From Microbacterium sp. 1S1 (GTDB lineage Bacteria; Actinomycetota; Actinomycetes; Actinomycetales; Microbacteriaceae), in assembly GCF_008271365.1 (NCBI RefSeq), contig NZ_CP043430.1, forward strand, positions 3,100,001 through 3,164,000: a stretch of DNA of 64,000 nt, read 5' to 3'. Both the position numbers and the translations under genes were made by a program. A model generated the notes under the pieces. The model had not been told where the DNA came from and made no database searches. It saw nothing but the letters and a program-made list of their open reading frames with translations. This document shows positions 32,756 through 40,368 of this stretch, in pieces (position 1 is the stretch's first letter; each line of letters starts with the position of its first letter).

Positions 32756-33319
32756 TTATGTTCGGCGCGCTTCTCGAATAAGTCGGAGCAACTTCTGAGT
32801 ACGAGCACGTTCAAGTCGTCCGTTTCGGAGTCGCAGCAATTGACGGCCGAGCCATCGCGCGAGCACGAACTCTGCCCGATCTGCCGCGTGCAATCGAGGA
32901 AGGGTGCGATGCGCTGCGACGAATCGTTCGCATTCTTCGAACCTTTCGTTCCACGCGCGATCCAGGGGATCCCACTCGAAAGCGGGTGAGACGTCGAGTC
33001 GAGCGCGCTGGTACGCGTTCAGGCCGCCTTCGAAGCGACGCTGATACCGAGCCCACTCGCCGAGATGGCGTTCCTCGTCCATGAGGGTCGTCCTCGCGCG
33101 AGTGTTCTCGCGTGGCGCGCGACCGTGGTGTCGCCAGTGATCTTCGTAGGCATGGAGAGAACGGATCCAGGTCGCTGCGCGGCGCTGAGGTACGACTTGG
33201 TCGTCAAGAACCAACGTCACCGCCGCGGCGAACCGGTCGGCGACGGGATCGACGGGCCCCTCCGCCCGTCGTAGTTGTTCAGCTTCTTGGTGGAGTTCTG
33301 CAGGGGTCGACGCGCGCAC
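32756..33319 (-). CDS. Free-standing helicase-associated (HA) domain protein
   Basis: A 187-residue protein made of two repeats of the helicase-associated domain: W-I-R-S-L-H-A-Y-E-D-H-W-R-H-H-G-R-A-P and then L-G-E-W-A-R-Y-Q-R-R with L-N-A-Y-Q-R-A-R-L; a second N-E-R-F-E-E-C-E-R-F...L-A-R-W-L-G-R-Q-L-L-R-L-R-N-G-R-L unit follows. Such small helical repeats normally follow an SF2 helicase core and bind nucleic acid; here no helicase is attached or adjacent. Start is GTG 33319, preceded by AAAGGA. It is divergent from the recombinase-like module. Confidence 0.75.
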   Translation of the reverse strand: MRASTPAELHQEAEQLRRAEGPVDPVADRFAAAVTLVLDDQVVPQRRAATWIRSLHAYEDHWRHHGRAPRENTRARTTLMDEERHLGEWARYQRRFEGGLNAYQRARLDVSPAFEWDPLDRAWNERFEECERFVAAHRTLPRLHAADRAEFVLARWLGRQLLRLRNGRLERARTQKLLRLIREARRT

Positions 33320-33332
33320 AGGGTCCTTTCAT

Positions 33333-33350
33333 GGGCGAGACGGCTCGCCC
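33333..33350. repeat. Short inverted repeat between divergent genes
   Basis: GGGCGAG (33333-33339) and CTCGCCC (33344-33350) are perfect arms around ACGG, lying between the HA-domain gene and the start of the recombinase-like operon. It could be a regulatory dyad for either direction. Confidence 0.5.
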
Positions 33351-33476
33351 AATGGACCTATGCGCGGTGTGCACCCGTCGTCAGACCGCGCCGAGCACAC
33401 GCGTCGCTGTCGCTGAGTCGGCGGAGTCGCCCTAGACGGCTTCGTAGGGTTGCTGACATTTAAAGGAGGCGTCATC

Positions 33477-33794
33477 GTGCAGATCGACGACGAGCCGCAG
33501 GTCCGGGTGCTCGACGAGATGGACGGCGTCTTCGTCGTGACCACAGATGATGGAGTCGAGTACTGCCTCGACATGAACAACCGACAGGTCACCCGCACGG
33601 TAGAAGTGCGCACAGGGGTCCGTACGGTGCTCGACCCAGAATCCGCCGCGCTGGTCGCTGTCGCGACGTGCCGAGTCGGCGTTCCGATGGTGCTCCTCAT
33701 CGACCGAGACGTCCCCGGAGTGTTGTTCACTCGCCGCACGTCCGCCACGGTGTTGAGCATCAACCAGGTGTCACGAACACCACTCCCGCAGTAG
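33477..33794 (+). CDS. Hypothetical protein heading the recombinase-like module
   Basis: 105 residues from GTG 33477, selected because AAAGGAGG lies at 33462-33469 with ideal spacing; the frame reaches an ATG at 33450 that lacks such a site. The protein is beta-rich (R-V-L-D-E-M-D-G-V-F-V-V-T-T-D-D-G-V-E-Y-C-L-D-M) and has no recognised motif. It ends 13 bp before the first recombinase-like gene, so it is probably the first gene of that operon. Confidence 0.6.
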   Translation: MQIDDEPQVRVLDEMDGVFVVTTDDGVEYCLDMNNRQVTRTVEVRTGVRTVLDPESAALVAVATCRVGVPMVLLIDRDVPGVLFTRRTSATVLSINQVSRTPLPQ

Positions 33795-33807
33795 GAACAG
33801 CTGGACC

Positions 33808-34728
33808 ATGGCCGATACCAAGGTCGACGATGAGGCCGACGACGGAGCCTTCGCGCCGAAGAAGGCGGCACGGTACTGGACGACGCTGGGGCCGGTCGTG
33901 ACGGCTGCGGTGAACAAGACGGCGAGTCGGACGGGTCGGGAGGCGCGTTCGCTGTATCCGGTCGCGACGGCGTTCGTGCTGTGGGCGTGGCAGACCAAAG
34001 GCCTGGAACTCGACGTCGCACAGATGTTCCGGCGTCGACTGGTCGAAGAGTACGTCCACCGAGGGATGGAATCGTTCACGCGCGGGAGCCGGGCCACGTA
34101 TCGCTCCGTCCTCCTCACCATCGTCGACACCGTGACCCCACCCTCAGAGGCCCCCTTCCCTATTCCTCGGTCTGATCCCACTCCGCCATACAACTCAGCT
34201 GAGATCGCTGCCCTCCGGAGCTGGGCCGGCGCCCAGGGGTCGACTGTCCGCCGTCGTGACGCGGCCGCCCTCCTCGCGATGGGGTTCGGAGCAGGCCTCG
34301 CGACCCGTGAACTTCTGTCGGTGCGCACCGGGGACATCGACGTGCGCGGGGACGACGTTCATATCCTGGTATGGTCGGGGCGACCACGGCTCGTCCCGGT
34401 TCTCCCTGCATGGCAACCCGCACTCCGAGAAGCGATAGAAGAGCTGGGCGACGACCAGTGGGTATTCCGTATTGGACGCACGGGGGTGCGGTCGGCTCAG
34501 GTCACCGACTTTTTACATCGGGGGCACAAGACAGAGCTGGATGTTAGGCCGGCGCGGATGCGGACGACTTGGTTGCTCACCCATCTGCAGGCCCGGACAC
34601 CTCCGGGGGAACTCCTTCGTATCGCAGGGCTCGAGCACCTTGCGGCGCTGGATAGGATTCGACGGTTCCTTCCGTCGCGGGCACCACTTCCGCCATCGAA
34701 GTCCGACTTCGAGCGCTCTCGGGACTAG
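33808..34728 (+). CDS. Degenerate tyrosine-recombinase-like protein 1
   Basis: 306 residues. A helical N-terminal domain (about 1-110) is followed by a recombinase-type C-terminal domain: L-L-A-M-G-F-G-A-G-L-A-T-R-E-L-L-S-V occupies box I, but the catalytic Arg (normally G-L-R) is Ala; V-R-P-A-R-M-R-T-T-W-L-L-T-H-L occupies box II with the His replaced by Ala; G-L-E-H keeps the second His, and the nucleophilic Tyr position is not a Tyr. It should therefore bind DNA or partner proteins without cutting. 12-74 bp separate it from the next gene depending on that gene's start. Confidence 0.65.
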   Translation: MADTKVDDEADDGAFAPKKAARYWTTLGPVVTAAVNKTASRTGREARSLYPVATAFVLWAWQTKGLELDVAQMFRRRLVEEYVHRGMESFTRGSRATYRSVLLTIVDTVTPPSEAPFPIPRSDPTPPYNSAEIAALRSWAGAQGSTVRRRDAAALLAMGFGAGLATRELLSVRTGDIDVRGDDVHILVWSGRPRLVPVLPAWQPALREAIEELGDDQWVFRIGRTGVRSAQVTDFLHRGHKTELDVRPARMRTTWLLTHLQARTPPGELLRIAGLEHLAALDRIRRFLPSRAPLPPSKSDFERSRD

Positions 34729-34802
34729 GCCGGTGCGCTGTGCTGCGGGAAGTGCGACACGCCGTACGCACGCTTTGGCGACTGGCCGCGTACACGGTGG
34801 TC

Positions 34803-35795
34803 ATGAACCCAAACCACCGACTCAGCGACAACCTCGACGAGACCGCAGCACTACTCGCATCCCACCCGCAGCTGCCCGAGCTGGCCGCGCCCATCATCGT
34901 CAAGTACCGGCCCAACAGCGCCGCCCTGGCTGGCGCCTGGACGGCCACACGCTCCTTCACCGTCGAGACCGCAGCCGCGATGCTGCCGCACTCGTTCGAT
35001 GTGGCTCGCCGGCTGATGACGATGTCCGCGTCGTTCCACATGTGGGTGTGGGCGCGGACGGGTACAGAGCTGACGATCCGTCGGGTCTACACGCAGAGCA
35101 ACATCGACCGGTTTCTCGAGACGGTCCATAAGAACCGATCCGCGGGTCACCGGTGGGGCGTATCCCGTCAGCTGGTGAAGATCGGTCGCGAGCTCGCCGA
35201 CGCCGACCTCATCGCCATCACGGCACCGCACGGCAAGGTCCGCTCCCCGTTCACGACGAAGCAGATCGCGTCGATGCACAGCTGGGCGAACTCGCTCACC
35301 ACCGTGAAGAAGCGCCAGAACGCTCAGGCGCTCCTCGGACTGGCCGGCGGCGCTGGACTGACCGCGGCCGAGATCGTCAACGTCCGCGTCGCCGACATCC
35401 ACCGCGACGGCGACGTCGTCTTCGTCGATGTCGTCGGCAAGCGTGCCCGACGCGTACCTGTGCGACACGCCTGGGCTCGGGTGCTGCTTCGCAGCATCGA
35501 CGGCCGGGCCGACGCCGACCAGCGTCTGTTTCGTGGACCGCGGATCGCCGAGTACCCGCCCCGCATCATCCAGTCCTTCCTCACTGACCACCCCGCGCCC
35601 GTCCGTCCCACCCCGGCAGCGCTTCGTGCGGCGTGGTTGCTGCACCACATCAACAACAACGTGCCGCTGCCCGTGCTCCGTGAAGTGGCCGGGTTCGAGC
35701 ACTACTCGACCCTCGTTCGGTACTACGAGCACGCGAACGTGCTGGATGTCGCTGACTTCACTGCTCAGCTCGTCGGAGCGGAGGTCGCACGATGA
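34803..35795 (+). CDS. Degenerate tyrosine-recombinase-like protein 2
   Basis: 330 residues from ATG 34803; a GTG at 34740 would add 21. Box I reads G-G-A-G-L-T-A-A-E-I-V-N-V with Thr in place of the catalytic Arg; box II reads T-P-A-A-L-R-A-A-W-L-L-H-H-I with Ala for His but the Arg kept; G-F-E-H and the terminal L-V-R-Y-Y-E-H are conserved, so a Tyr is present. It resembles the first protein in domain layout. Its stop overlaps the ATG of the transposase-like gene by 4 bp, showing a coupled operon. Confidence 0.65.
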   Translation: MNPNHRLSDNLDETAALLASHPQLPELAAPIIVKYRPNSAALAGAWTATRSFTVETAAAMLPHSFDVARRLMTMSASFHMWVWARTGTELTIRRVYTQSNIDRFLETVHKNRSAGHRWGVSRQLVKIGRELADADLIAITAPHGKVRSPFTTKQIASMHSWANSLTTVKKRQNAQALLGLAGGAGLTAAEIVNVRVADIHRDGDVVFVDVVGKRARRVPVRHAWARVLLRSIDGRADADQRLFRGPRIAEYPPRIIQSFLTDHPAPVRPTPAALRAAWLLHHINNNVPLPVLREVAGFEHYSTLVRYYEHANVLDVADFTAQLVGAEVAR

Positions 35796-37738
35796 CCTCC
35801 GTCGACATCGACTACTACCGCGCCTTCGACGACAACGACGACTGCGGCATCACCGAGCGCGAGGTCCTCGGTCGCGGCCGCGACCTCCAGCAGTTCGACG
35901 ACTCCACTGTGGCCTTGGCGGAAACCCGCGTCCGGCAGTCCGGCATCCTCGAGCAACTCGACCGTTGGGCCGCTGAAGATGCCAAACGCGACGGTATGGG
36001 CGGACGACCCGCGATGATCTCCTACCGCGCCCTGCTCACCGCCCTCCTTCTTCTTGCTCAGGAAGGGGCCCCGCTCCACATCCGGCGTGCCGCGTACGTT
36101 CTTCAGCACAGGCTCTCCACGAAGTCCAGCGACCTCCTCGACCTGCCCGAGACGCCCACGAGCTTTGCTACCCATGTCGCCACAACGAAGCGCTGGTACA
36201 CGAACACGATTCGCGCGTTCCACCGAATGAAGACCCTGATGGACCCCTACCCGCAGGAGCTCTACACTGCCAAGACCCACACTCAGATCCAGGAGATCCT
36301 TCGCAATCACGACGCAGAGCGCGCGGAGAAGTACAAGGCGCGCCTGGACGAGTACACCCGCCTTTTTATCCGCATGACGTTCATGCTCCAGCCGCGAGAA
36401 GTGCGTCGGGCTTCGAAGCAGATGGATCTCTCCTTCGACCAGACCTACATCGGCACACCCACCACCAAGGGGTACAGCCGCAAGCATCTCGCGAGCAAGG
36501 TCAAGGCTGAAAAGGGAGCCGATTTCGGCGAGGTCTCCCCTGGCCCCGTGGACGCCTTCGCCGGGTGGCACGTCAAGAGCGGCAAAGCTGAGCGCGTCGA
36601 CAACCAGAAGGGCGAGGTCGACCAGACCGCACCTGAACGCGGGAAGTCGGGAGACTACGACTGGGGATGGGTGGCGAACCTGGCCGTTCGCGTCGACGCC
36701 GAGCAGCCCAGCTCAAAGCGGTTCCCGAGTCTCGTGGTCGCCGCGTCCCTCAGCATCCCGAACATGGAGGTCGCCGAAGAAGCTGCGCACCTCCTCGAAG
36801 CCGCAGCGATGCTCGACCTCGCCCCTGGTGTCGCCGACGCTGACAAGCAGTACTGGGCCAACGCCAAGCCCTTCCGACTCCTGAAGCCGGCATTGAAAAC
36901 CGGCTTCACTCCGTCCACGGACTACCGATCCGACCGCGTCGGCGTCAAGGGTGGCCAGCACGGCGCCTTGTTCGTCGAAGGCGACGCGTACTGCCCGAGC
37001 ACGCCGAAGCCCCTCCTGAACGCCACTCCGGATCGTCTCGGCGACGTGATCGACGTCGCAACGCATCGAGCCCGAATCGAAGAGCGGAAGGCCTTCCAGC
37101 TGCACGTCAAAGACAAGGCGAAGACGCCTGACGGAAAAGTGATGCTGCGCTGCCCGGCCCTCGGCGCCAGTCCGACGGTCACCTGCCCACTCCGCGAGAT
37201 GATGCTCAGCGCGGCTAAGAAGGCCCGCCCCGAGGTCGAGCCCGAGACCCTGGAAGAAGAGTTCCTCGACACCATCTGCAAGAAGCACTCGGCCGCGTTC
37301 GACCTCACTGAGATGCAGGCCCCGCAGCAGGCCTTCGCCTACGGCACCGAAGAGTGGGAGACCTTCCACGACCACGCCCGCAACACCGTCGAGTCCGGAA
37401 ACCATCAGCTCAAGGCATCAGGCGACGCAGACATCGAAACCGCCGGTCGCCGCCGCGTCCGCGGAATCGCCGCCGCACAGATCCTCGTCACACTCCTCAT
37501 CGCGGCCCACAACATCCGGAAGATCGCAGCCTTCTTCAGCGACCGAGAGATCGAACGAGCGCGCACGACTCCACGTGTCCACACCATCCGCCGCCGCGAC
37601 CGCGTCTGGGCCAATCGCTACACGAAGACCACAGGCAACGGCGACCTCAGTATCCCCCGAGGCGGTCGAGCATCGTCGCTGACGAACACACCGCCCGGCC
37701 AACCGAGCGAGCTCGCGCTGACACCAATGCGCACCTGA
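35792..37738 (+). CDS. DDE transposase-like protein
   Basis: 648 residues. An N-terminal helical part (M-I-S-Y-R-A-L-L-T-A-L-L-L-L-A) is followed by an RNase-H-like core: first Asp in D-L-S-F-D-Q-T-Y-I near residue 213, second Asp in G-V-A-D-A-D-K-Q-Y-W near residue 350, and Glu in N-T-V-E-S-G-N-H-Q-L-K near residue 535, followed by R-R-V-R-G-I-A-A-A-Q and A-H-N-I-R-K-I-A. This is the pattern of IS4/IS1182-like transposases of actinobacteria. The spacing and residues look intact. It is the last gene of the module and is followed by a terminator at 37807-37835. Terminal inverted repeats were not found by eye. Confidence 0.75.
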   Translation: MTSVDIDYYRAFDDNDDCGITEREVLGRGRDLQQFDDSTVALAETRVRQSGILEQLDRWAAEDAKRDGMGGRPAMISYRALLTALLLLAQEGAPLHIRRAAYVLQHRLSTKSSDLLDLPETPTSFATHVATTKRWYTNTIRAFHRMKTLMDPYPQELYTAKTHTQIQEILRNHDAERAEKYKARLDEYTRLFIRMTFMLQPREVRRASKQMDLSFDQTYIGTPTTKGYSRKHLASKVKAEKGADFGEVSPGPVDAFAGWHVKSGKAERVDNQKGEVDQTAPERGKSGDYDWGWVANLAVRVDAEQPSSKRFPSLVVAASLSIPNMEVAEEAAHLLEAAAMLDLAPGVADADKQYWANAKPFRLLKPALKTGFTPSTDYRSDRVGVKGGQHGALFVEGDAYCPSTPKPLLNATPDRLGDVIDVATHRARIEERKAFQLHVKDKAKTPDGKVMLRCPALGASPTVTCPLREMMLSAAKKARPEVEPETLEEEFLDTICKKHSAAFDLTEMQAPQQAFAYGTEEWETFHDHARNTVESGNHQLKASGDADIETAGRRRVRGIAAAQILVTLLIAAHNIRKIAAFFSDREIERARTTPRVHTIRRRDRVWANRYTKTTGNGDLSIPRGGRASSLTNTPPGQPSELALTPMRT

Positions 37739-37806
37739 ACGGCTCCGTACACTGACGACGCCCGCCGGCGGCACGCCCGGCACGCTCCCCGCTACACCAG
37801 GACAAT

Positions 37807-37835
37807 CGAACGCGCCCGAAAACCGGGCGCGTTCG
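37807..37835 (+). terminator. Terminator after the transposase-like gene
   Basis: CGAACGCGCCCG pairs with CGGGCGCGTTCG around AAAAC, followed by TGTTTTCG. It closes the recombinase-like operon. Confidence 0.75.
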
Positions 37836-37898
37836 TGTTTTCGTCCCCAGAATCGTGCGGACTCGACCATATGAACTCGAATCCGATCTCGCAGACGC

Positions 37899-37943
37899 AG
37901 AAAAGGGAAGGGCACCTGCTCGAAGCAGGTGCCCTTCCCTTTC
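37899..37943 (-). terminator. Terminator downstream of tRNA-Pro
   Basis: AAGGGAAGGGCACCTGCT pairs perfectly with AGCAGGTGCCCTTCCCTT around CGA. The 18-bp stem lies 40 bases downstream of the tRNA on its strand and would also stop plus-strand transcripts. Confidence 0.8.
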
Positions 37944-37980
37944 TCTAGCTGTTCTGCAATCAGTATTGCCAACAGCCCAT

Positions 37981-38057
<77 letters not shown>

Positions 38058-38165
38058 TTGTTCTGCACTCTCGCGCAGGCAACTCCCCTATCTTAGCCGC
38101 ACCGGGGGCCGTCTCGCGAACCAGGGCATTGCGGGGTGTCGGACGCTGCTTGTACCGTCGCCTGC

Positions 38166-38774
38166 ATGTCGACGATCACGACCGCGCAGGCGACGACCGC
38201 CCGGTGGGACGACGTGCAGCACGCGCTCACCGGCGGCGGTGACGGGGCGAGCTGCCAGTGCATCTGGCCGATACTTCCGAACAAGGACTGGAACCGGACG
38301 ACCACGCCGCAGCGCACGGAGATGTTCCGCGCCGAGATCGATGAGGGTCCGCCTCCGGGGCTGGTCGCGTACGTCGACGGTGAGGCCGCCGGCTGGATCC
38401 GTATCGGCCCGCGCACCCGGCAGGGCCGGATCCCCCGCACCCGCATGATCGCCGCGTCGAGCACCGAGCCATTCGACGACGAGTCCGTGTGGGCCGTGAC
38501 CTGCTTCGTCGTCCGCAGGGAGAATCGGGGCACCGGGCTCAACGCGGAGCTGCTCGACGCCGCGATCGCCTTCGCGCGGGAGTCCGGCGCCCGTCTCATC
38601 GAGGGCTATCCGGTCGACACCCGCGGCGAGAAGCAGCGCGCGAACGATCTGTACCACGGCACGCTCGGGACGTTCCTGCGCGCAGGTTTCACGGAGAAGG
38701 CGGTGATGAAGCCGGGGCGCGTGCTCGTCGCCCTCGACCTGGCACGGAGCGGGACCGATAGCGTGAAGGGATGA
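38166..38774 (+). CDS. GNAT-family N-acetyltransferase
   Basis: 202 residues from ATG 38166. The coenzyme A site is visible as V-T-C-F-V-V-R-R-E-N-R-G-T-G-L (R-x-x-R-G-x-G/A type), followed by A-F-A-R-E-S-G-A-R-L-I-E-G-Y-P and the F-L-R-A-G-F segment near the end. An early C-Q-C-I-W-P-I motif is shared with a GNAT subgroup often annotated only as acetyltransferase. The substrate is unknown. Its TGA overlaps the next ATG by 4 bp. Confidence 0.85.
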   Translation: MSTITTAQATTARWDDVQHALTGGGDGASCQCIWPILPNKDWNRTTTPQRTEMFRAEIDEGPPPGLVAYVDGEAAGWIRIGPRTRQGRIPRTRMIAASSTEPFDDESVWAVTCFVVRRENRGTGLNAELLDAAIAFARESGARLIEGYPVDTRGEKQRANDLYHGTLGTFLRAGFTEKAVMKPGRVLVALDLARSGTDSVKG

Positions 38775-39226
38775 GCGACGCGAACTCCTCCCTCGATGAT
38801 CCCGACCTCGGTCCGCTCCACCGGGCGACCTCGGAGCTCGAGGACGGTTCCGTCCTCACGCACGACTGGTTCGTCGGCAGCGTCGAGGCCGACGGCAGCA
38901 GTTACGAGCTGATGGTCGAGGGCGCGTCGCCGGACGAGGTCGCGCCGCTGCTCCCCCGGCTGCGCACCGTCGTGGCCGACACGCCGCGACTGCGCCGCGT
39001 CGCCTCGGACGCCGTGGTCACGACGTTCAGCACCGGAGACCCAGACCCCACCGAGCTCGACGAGGCGACGGACGACCTGGACCTCGAGACCATCGAGGCC
39101 GCCGCCGACGGCACGGTCGTCCTCCACTTCACGGACACCTGCGGCGAGCACTTCCCGGAGGGCTATTGGCCCGCCGTGCACCTCGATGCCGAGGATGCCG
39201 TGGCGACGGTCACCGTCGAATCCTGA
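38771..39226 (+). CDS. Small acidic protein (DUF2004-like)
   Basis: 151 residues, strongly acidic, with no membrane segment. The first half contains a D-x-H-D-W-F-V-G-S-V region, and the second D-L-E-T-I-E-A-A-A-D-G-T-V-V-L-H-F and F-P-E-G-Y-W-P-A-V, which resemble DUF2004-type proteins as far as I recall. Function unknown. Coupled to the acetyltransferase by the ATGA overlap. Confidence 0.55.
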   Translation: MSDANSSLDDPDLGPLHRATSELEDGSVLTHDWFVGSVEADGSSYELMVEGASPDEVAPLLPRLRTVVADTPRLRRVASDAVVTTFSTGDPDPTELDEATDDLDLETIEAAADGTVVLHFTDTCGEHFPEGYWPAVHLDAEDAVATVTVES

Positions 39227-39286
39227 GACATACCGGGCCTCTCGAGCGTTTCAGGACGACGACGGCTGCGGTCATACGATGGAGGG

Positions 39287-39955
39287 ATGCAGCGCCGCGC
39301 CCTCCCTCCCGCGATCGTGTGGGCGTTCGTCCCCTACCTCGTGGTCTCGCTCCTGCACGTCGTGCTCCTCGCGGCAGACCACGACCTCGCTGGCCCAACG
39401 AAGCTGCTGCTCATGCCGCTGCTCGCGGTGCCGGTCGTGGTGGGGGCGCGTCGGATCCACCCACCCGTGACGGTGGCCCTGCTCCTCCTCGCCCTGCTCT
39501 TCTCCTGGCTGGGGGACGGCGCGGGCGCGCTATTCCCCGCGGCACCCGAGCTTCCGCTCATGCTCGCCTTCTTCGGCCTCGCGCACATCGCCTACATCGT
39601 CCTCTTCGTCCGTCACCTGGTGCGCCGCCGCCTCCCGTGGTGGACCGCGATCTACGCCGCCTGGTGGCTCGCGATGATCCTCGTCCTTGGCCCGCACACC
39701 GGGCCGCTTCTCATCGGCGTCGCCCTGTACGGCCTGCTCCTCGCGGGCACCGCCGCGTTCGCCGCGCGCTGCCACCCGCTCGTCGCGACGGGCGGCGCCC
39801 TCTTCCTGGCGAGCGACACGATCCTCGCCTTCCGCCTCTTCCTGCCCGACGCACTTCCGGCCTGGAGCAGCCCGGCAGTGATGCTCACGTACACGCTCGG
39901 CCAGGGGCTGATCGTCGCCGGCACCCTCGTCTCCCTGCAACGGAAGGAACCCTGA
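39287..39955 (+). CDS. YhhN-family membrane protein (lysoplasmalogenase-like)
   Basis: 222 residues, almost entirely hydrophobic with about eight membrane segments. F-S-W-L-G-D-G-A-G-A-L, L-A-S-D-T-I-L-A-F-R-L-F and the final Y-T-L-G-Q-G-L-I are the conserved acidic and polar positions of the YhhN/TMEM86 family; eukaryotic members hydrolyse lysoplasmalogen vinyl-ether bonds. The next gene begins within its stop codon (TGATG). Confidence 0.88.
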   Translation: MQRRALPPAIVWAFVPYLVVSLLHVVLLAADHDLAGPTKLLLMPLLAVPVVVGARRIHPPVTVALLLLALLFSWLGDGAGALFPAAPELPLMLAFFGLAHIAYIVLFVRHLVRRRLPWWTAIYAAWWLAMILVLGPHTGPLLIGVALYGLLLAGTAAFAARCHPLVATGGALFLASDTILAFRLFLPDALPAWSSPAVMLTYTLGQGLIVAGTLVSLQRKEP

Positions 39956-40329
39956 TGGTCGACAGCGCGCGGGTGGACAGCTGGCTCTGGGCCGTGCGTG
40001 TCTACAAGACCCGGTCGGCGGCGACCACCGCATGCCGTGCGGGGCATGTGCGCGTCAACGGCGACAAGGCGAAGGCCGCGCAGACCGTTCGCGTGGGCGA
40101 TGAACTCCGCGTCCGGATCGCGGGCTTCGACCGGATCCTGATCGTGCGCCAGATCCTCGTCAAACGCGTCGGCGCACCACTGGCCGCCCTCGGCTACGAG
40201 GACCGGACGCCGGAACGCGAGCCGCAGGCAGCCCTCGGCGTCCGAGACCGCGGCGCCGGACGGCCGACGAAGCGGGAGCGTCGGGACATCGACCGCCTCC
40301 GTGGACGAGGCGATATACAGCACGAGTGA
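39955..40329 (+). CDS. S4-domain RNA-binding protein (Hsp15-like)
   Basis: 124 residues. The N-terminal V-D-S-W-L-W-A-V-R-V-Y-K-T-R-S-A-A and C-R-A-G-H-V-R-V-N-G form an S4 domain, and the C-terminal R-G-A-G-R-P-T-K-R-E-R-R-D-I-D-R is the basic tail of the Hsp15/HslR family, which binds stalled 50S-nascent chain complexes in E. coli. Starts at ATG 39955, overlapping the previous stop by one base. Confidence 0.88.
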   Translation: MVDSARVDSWLWAVRVYKTRSAATTACRAGHVRVNGDKAKAAQTVRVGDELRVRIAGFDRILIVRQILVKRVGAPLAALGYEDRTPEREPQAALGVRDRGAGRPTKRERRDIDRLRGRGDIQHE

Positions 40330-40342
40330 ACCCTTCCTCGAT

Positions 40343-40358
40343 TCGAACATACGTTCTA
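40343..40358 (+). promoter_or_regulatory. LexA (SOS) box over a leaderless promoter
   Basis: TCGAACATACGTTCTA has the GAAC-N4-GTTC core. It is followed by TAAAAT (40357-40362), a -10-like hexamer placed so that transcription would start at or next to the ATG at 40369. No Shine-Dalgarno is present. Confidence 0.8.
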
Positions 40359-40368
40359 AAATCGGGGT

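Noticed and set aside
1-37800. Prophage
   Set aside because: No capsid, terminase, tail, lysin or phage replication genes are seen; mobile signatures are IS elements and recombinase/transposase-like genes only.
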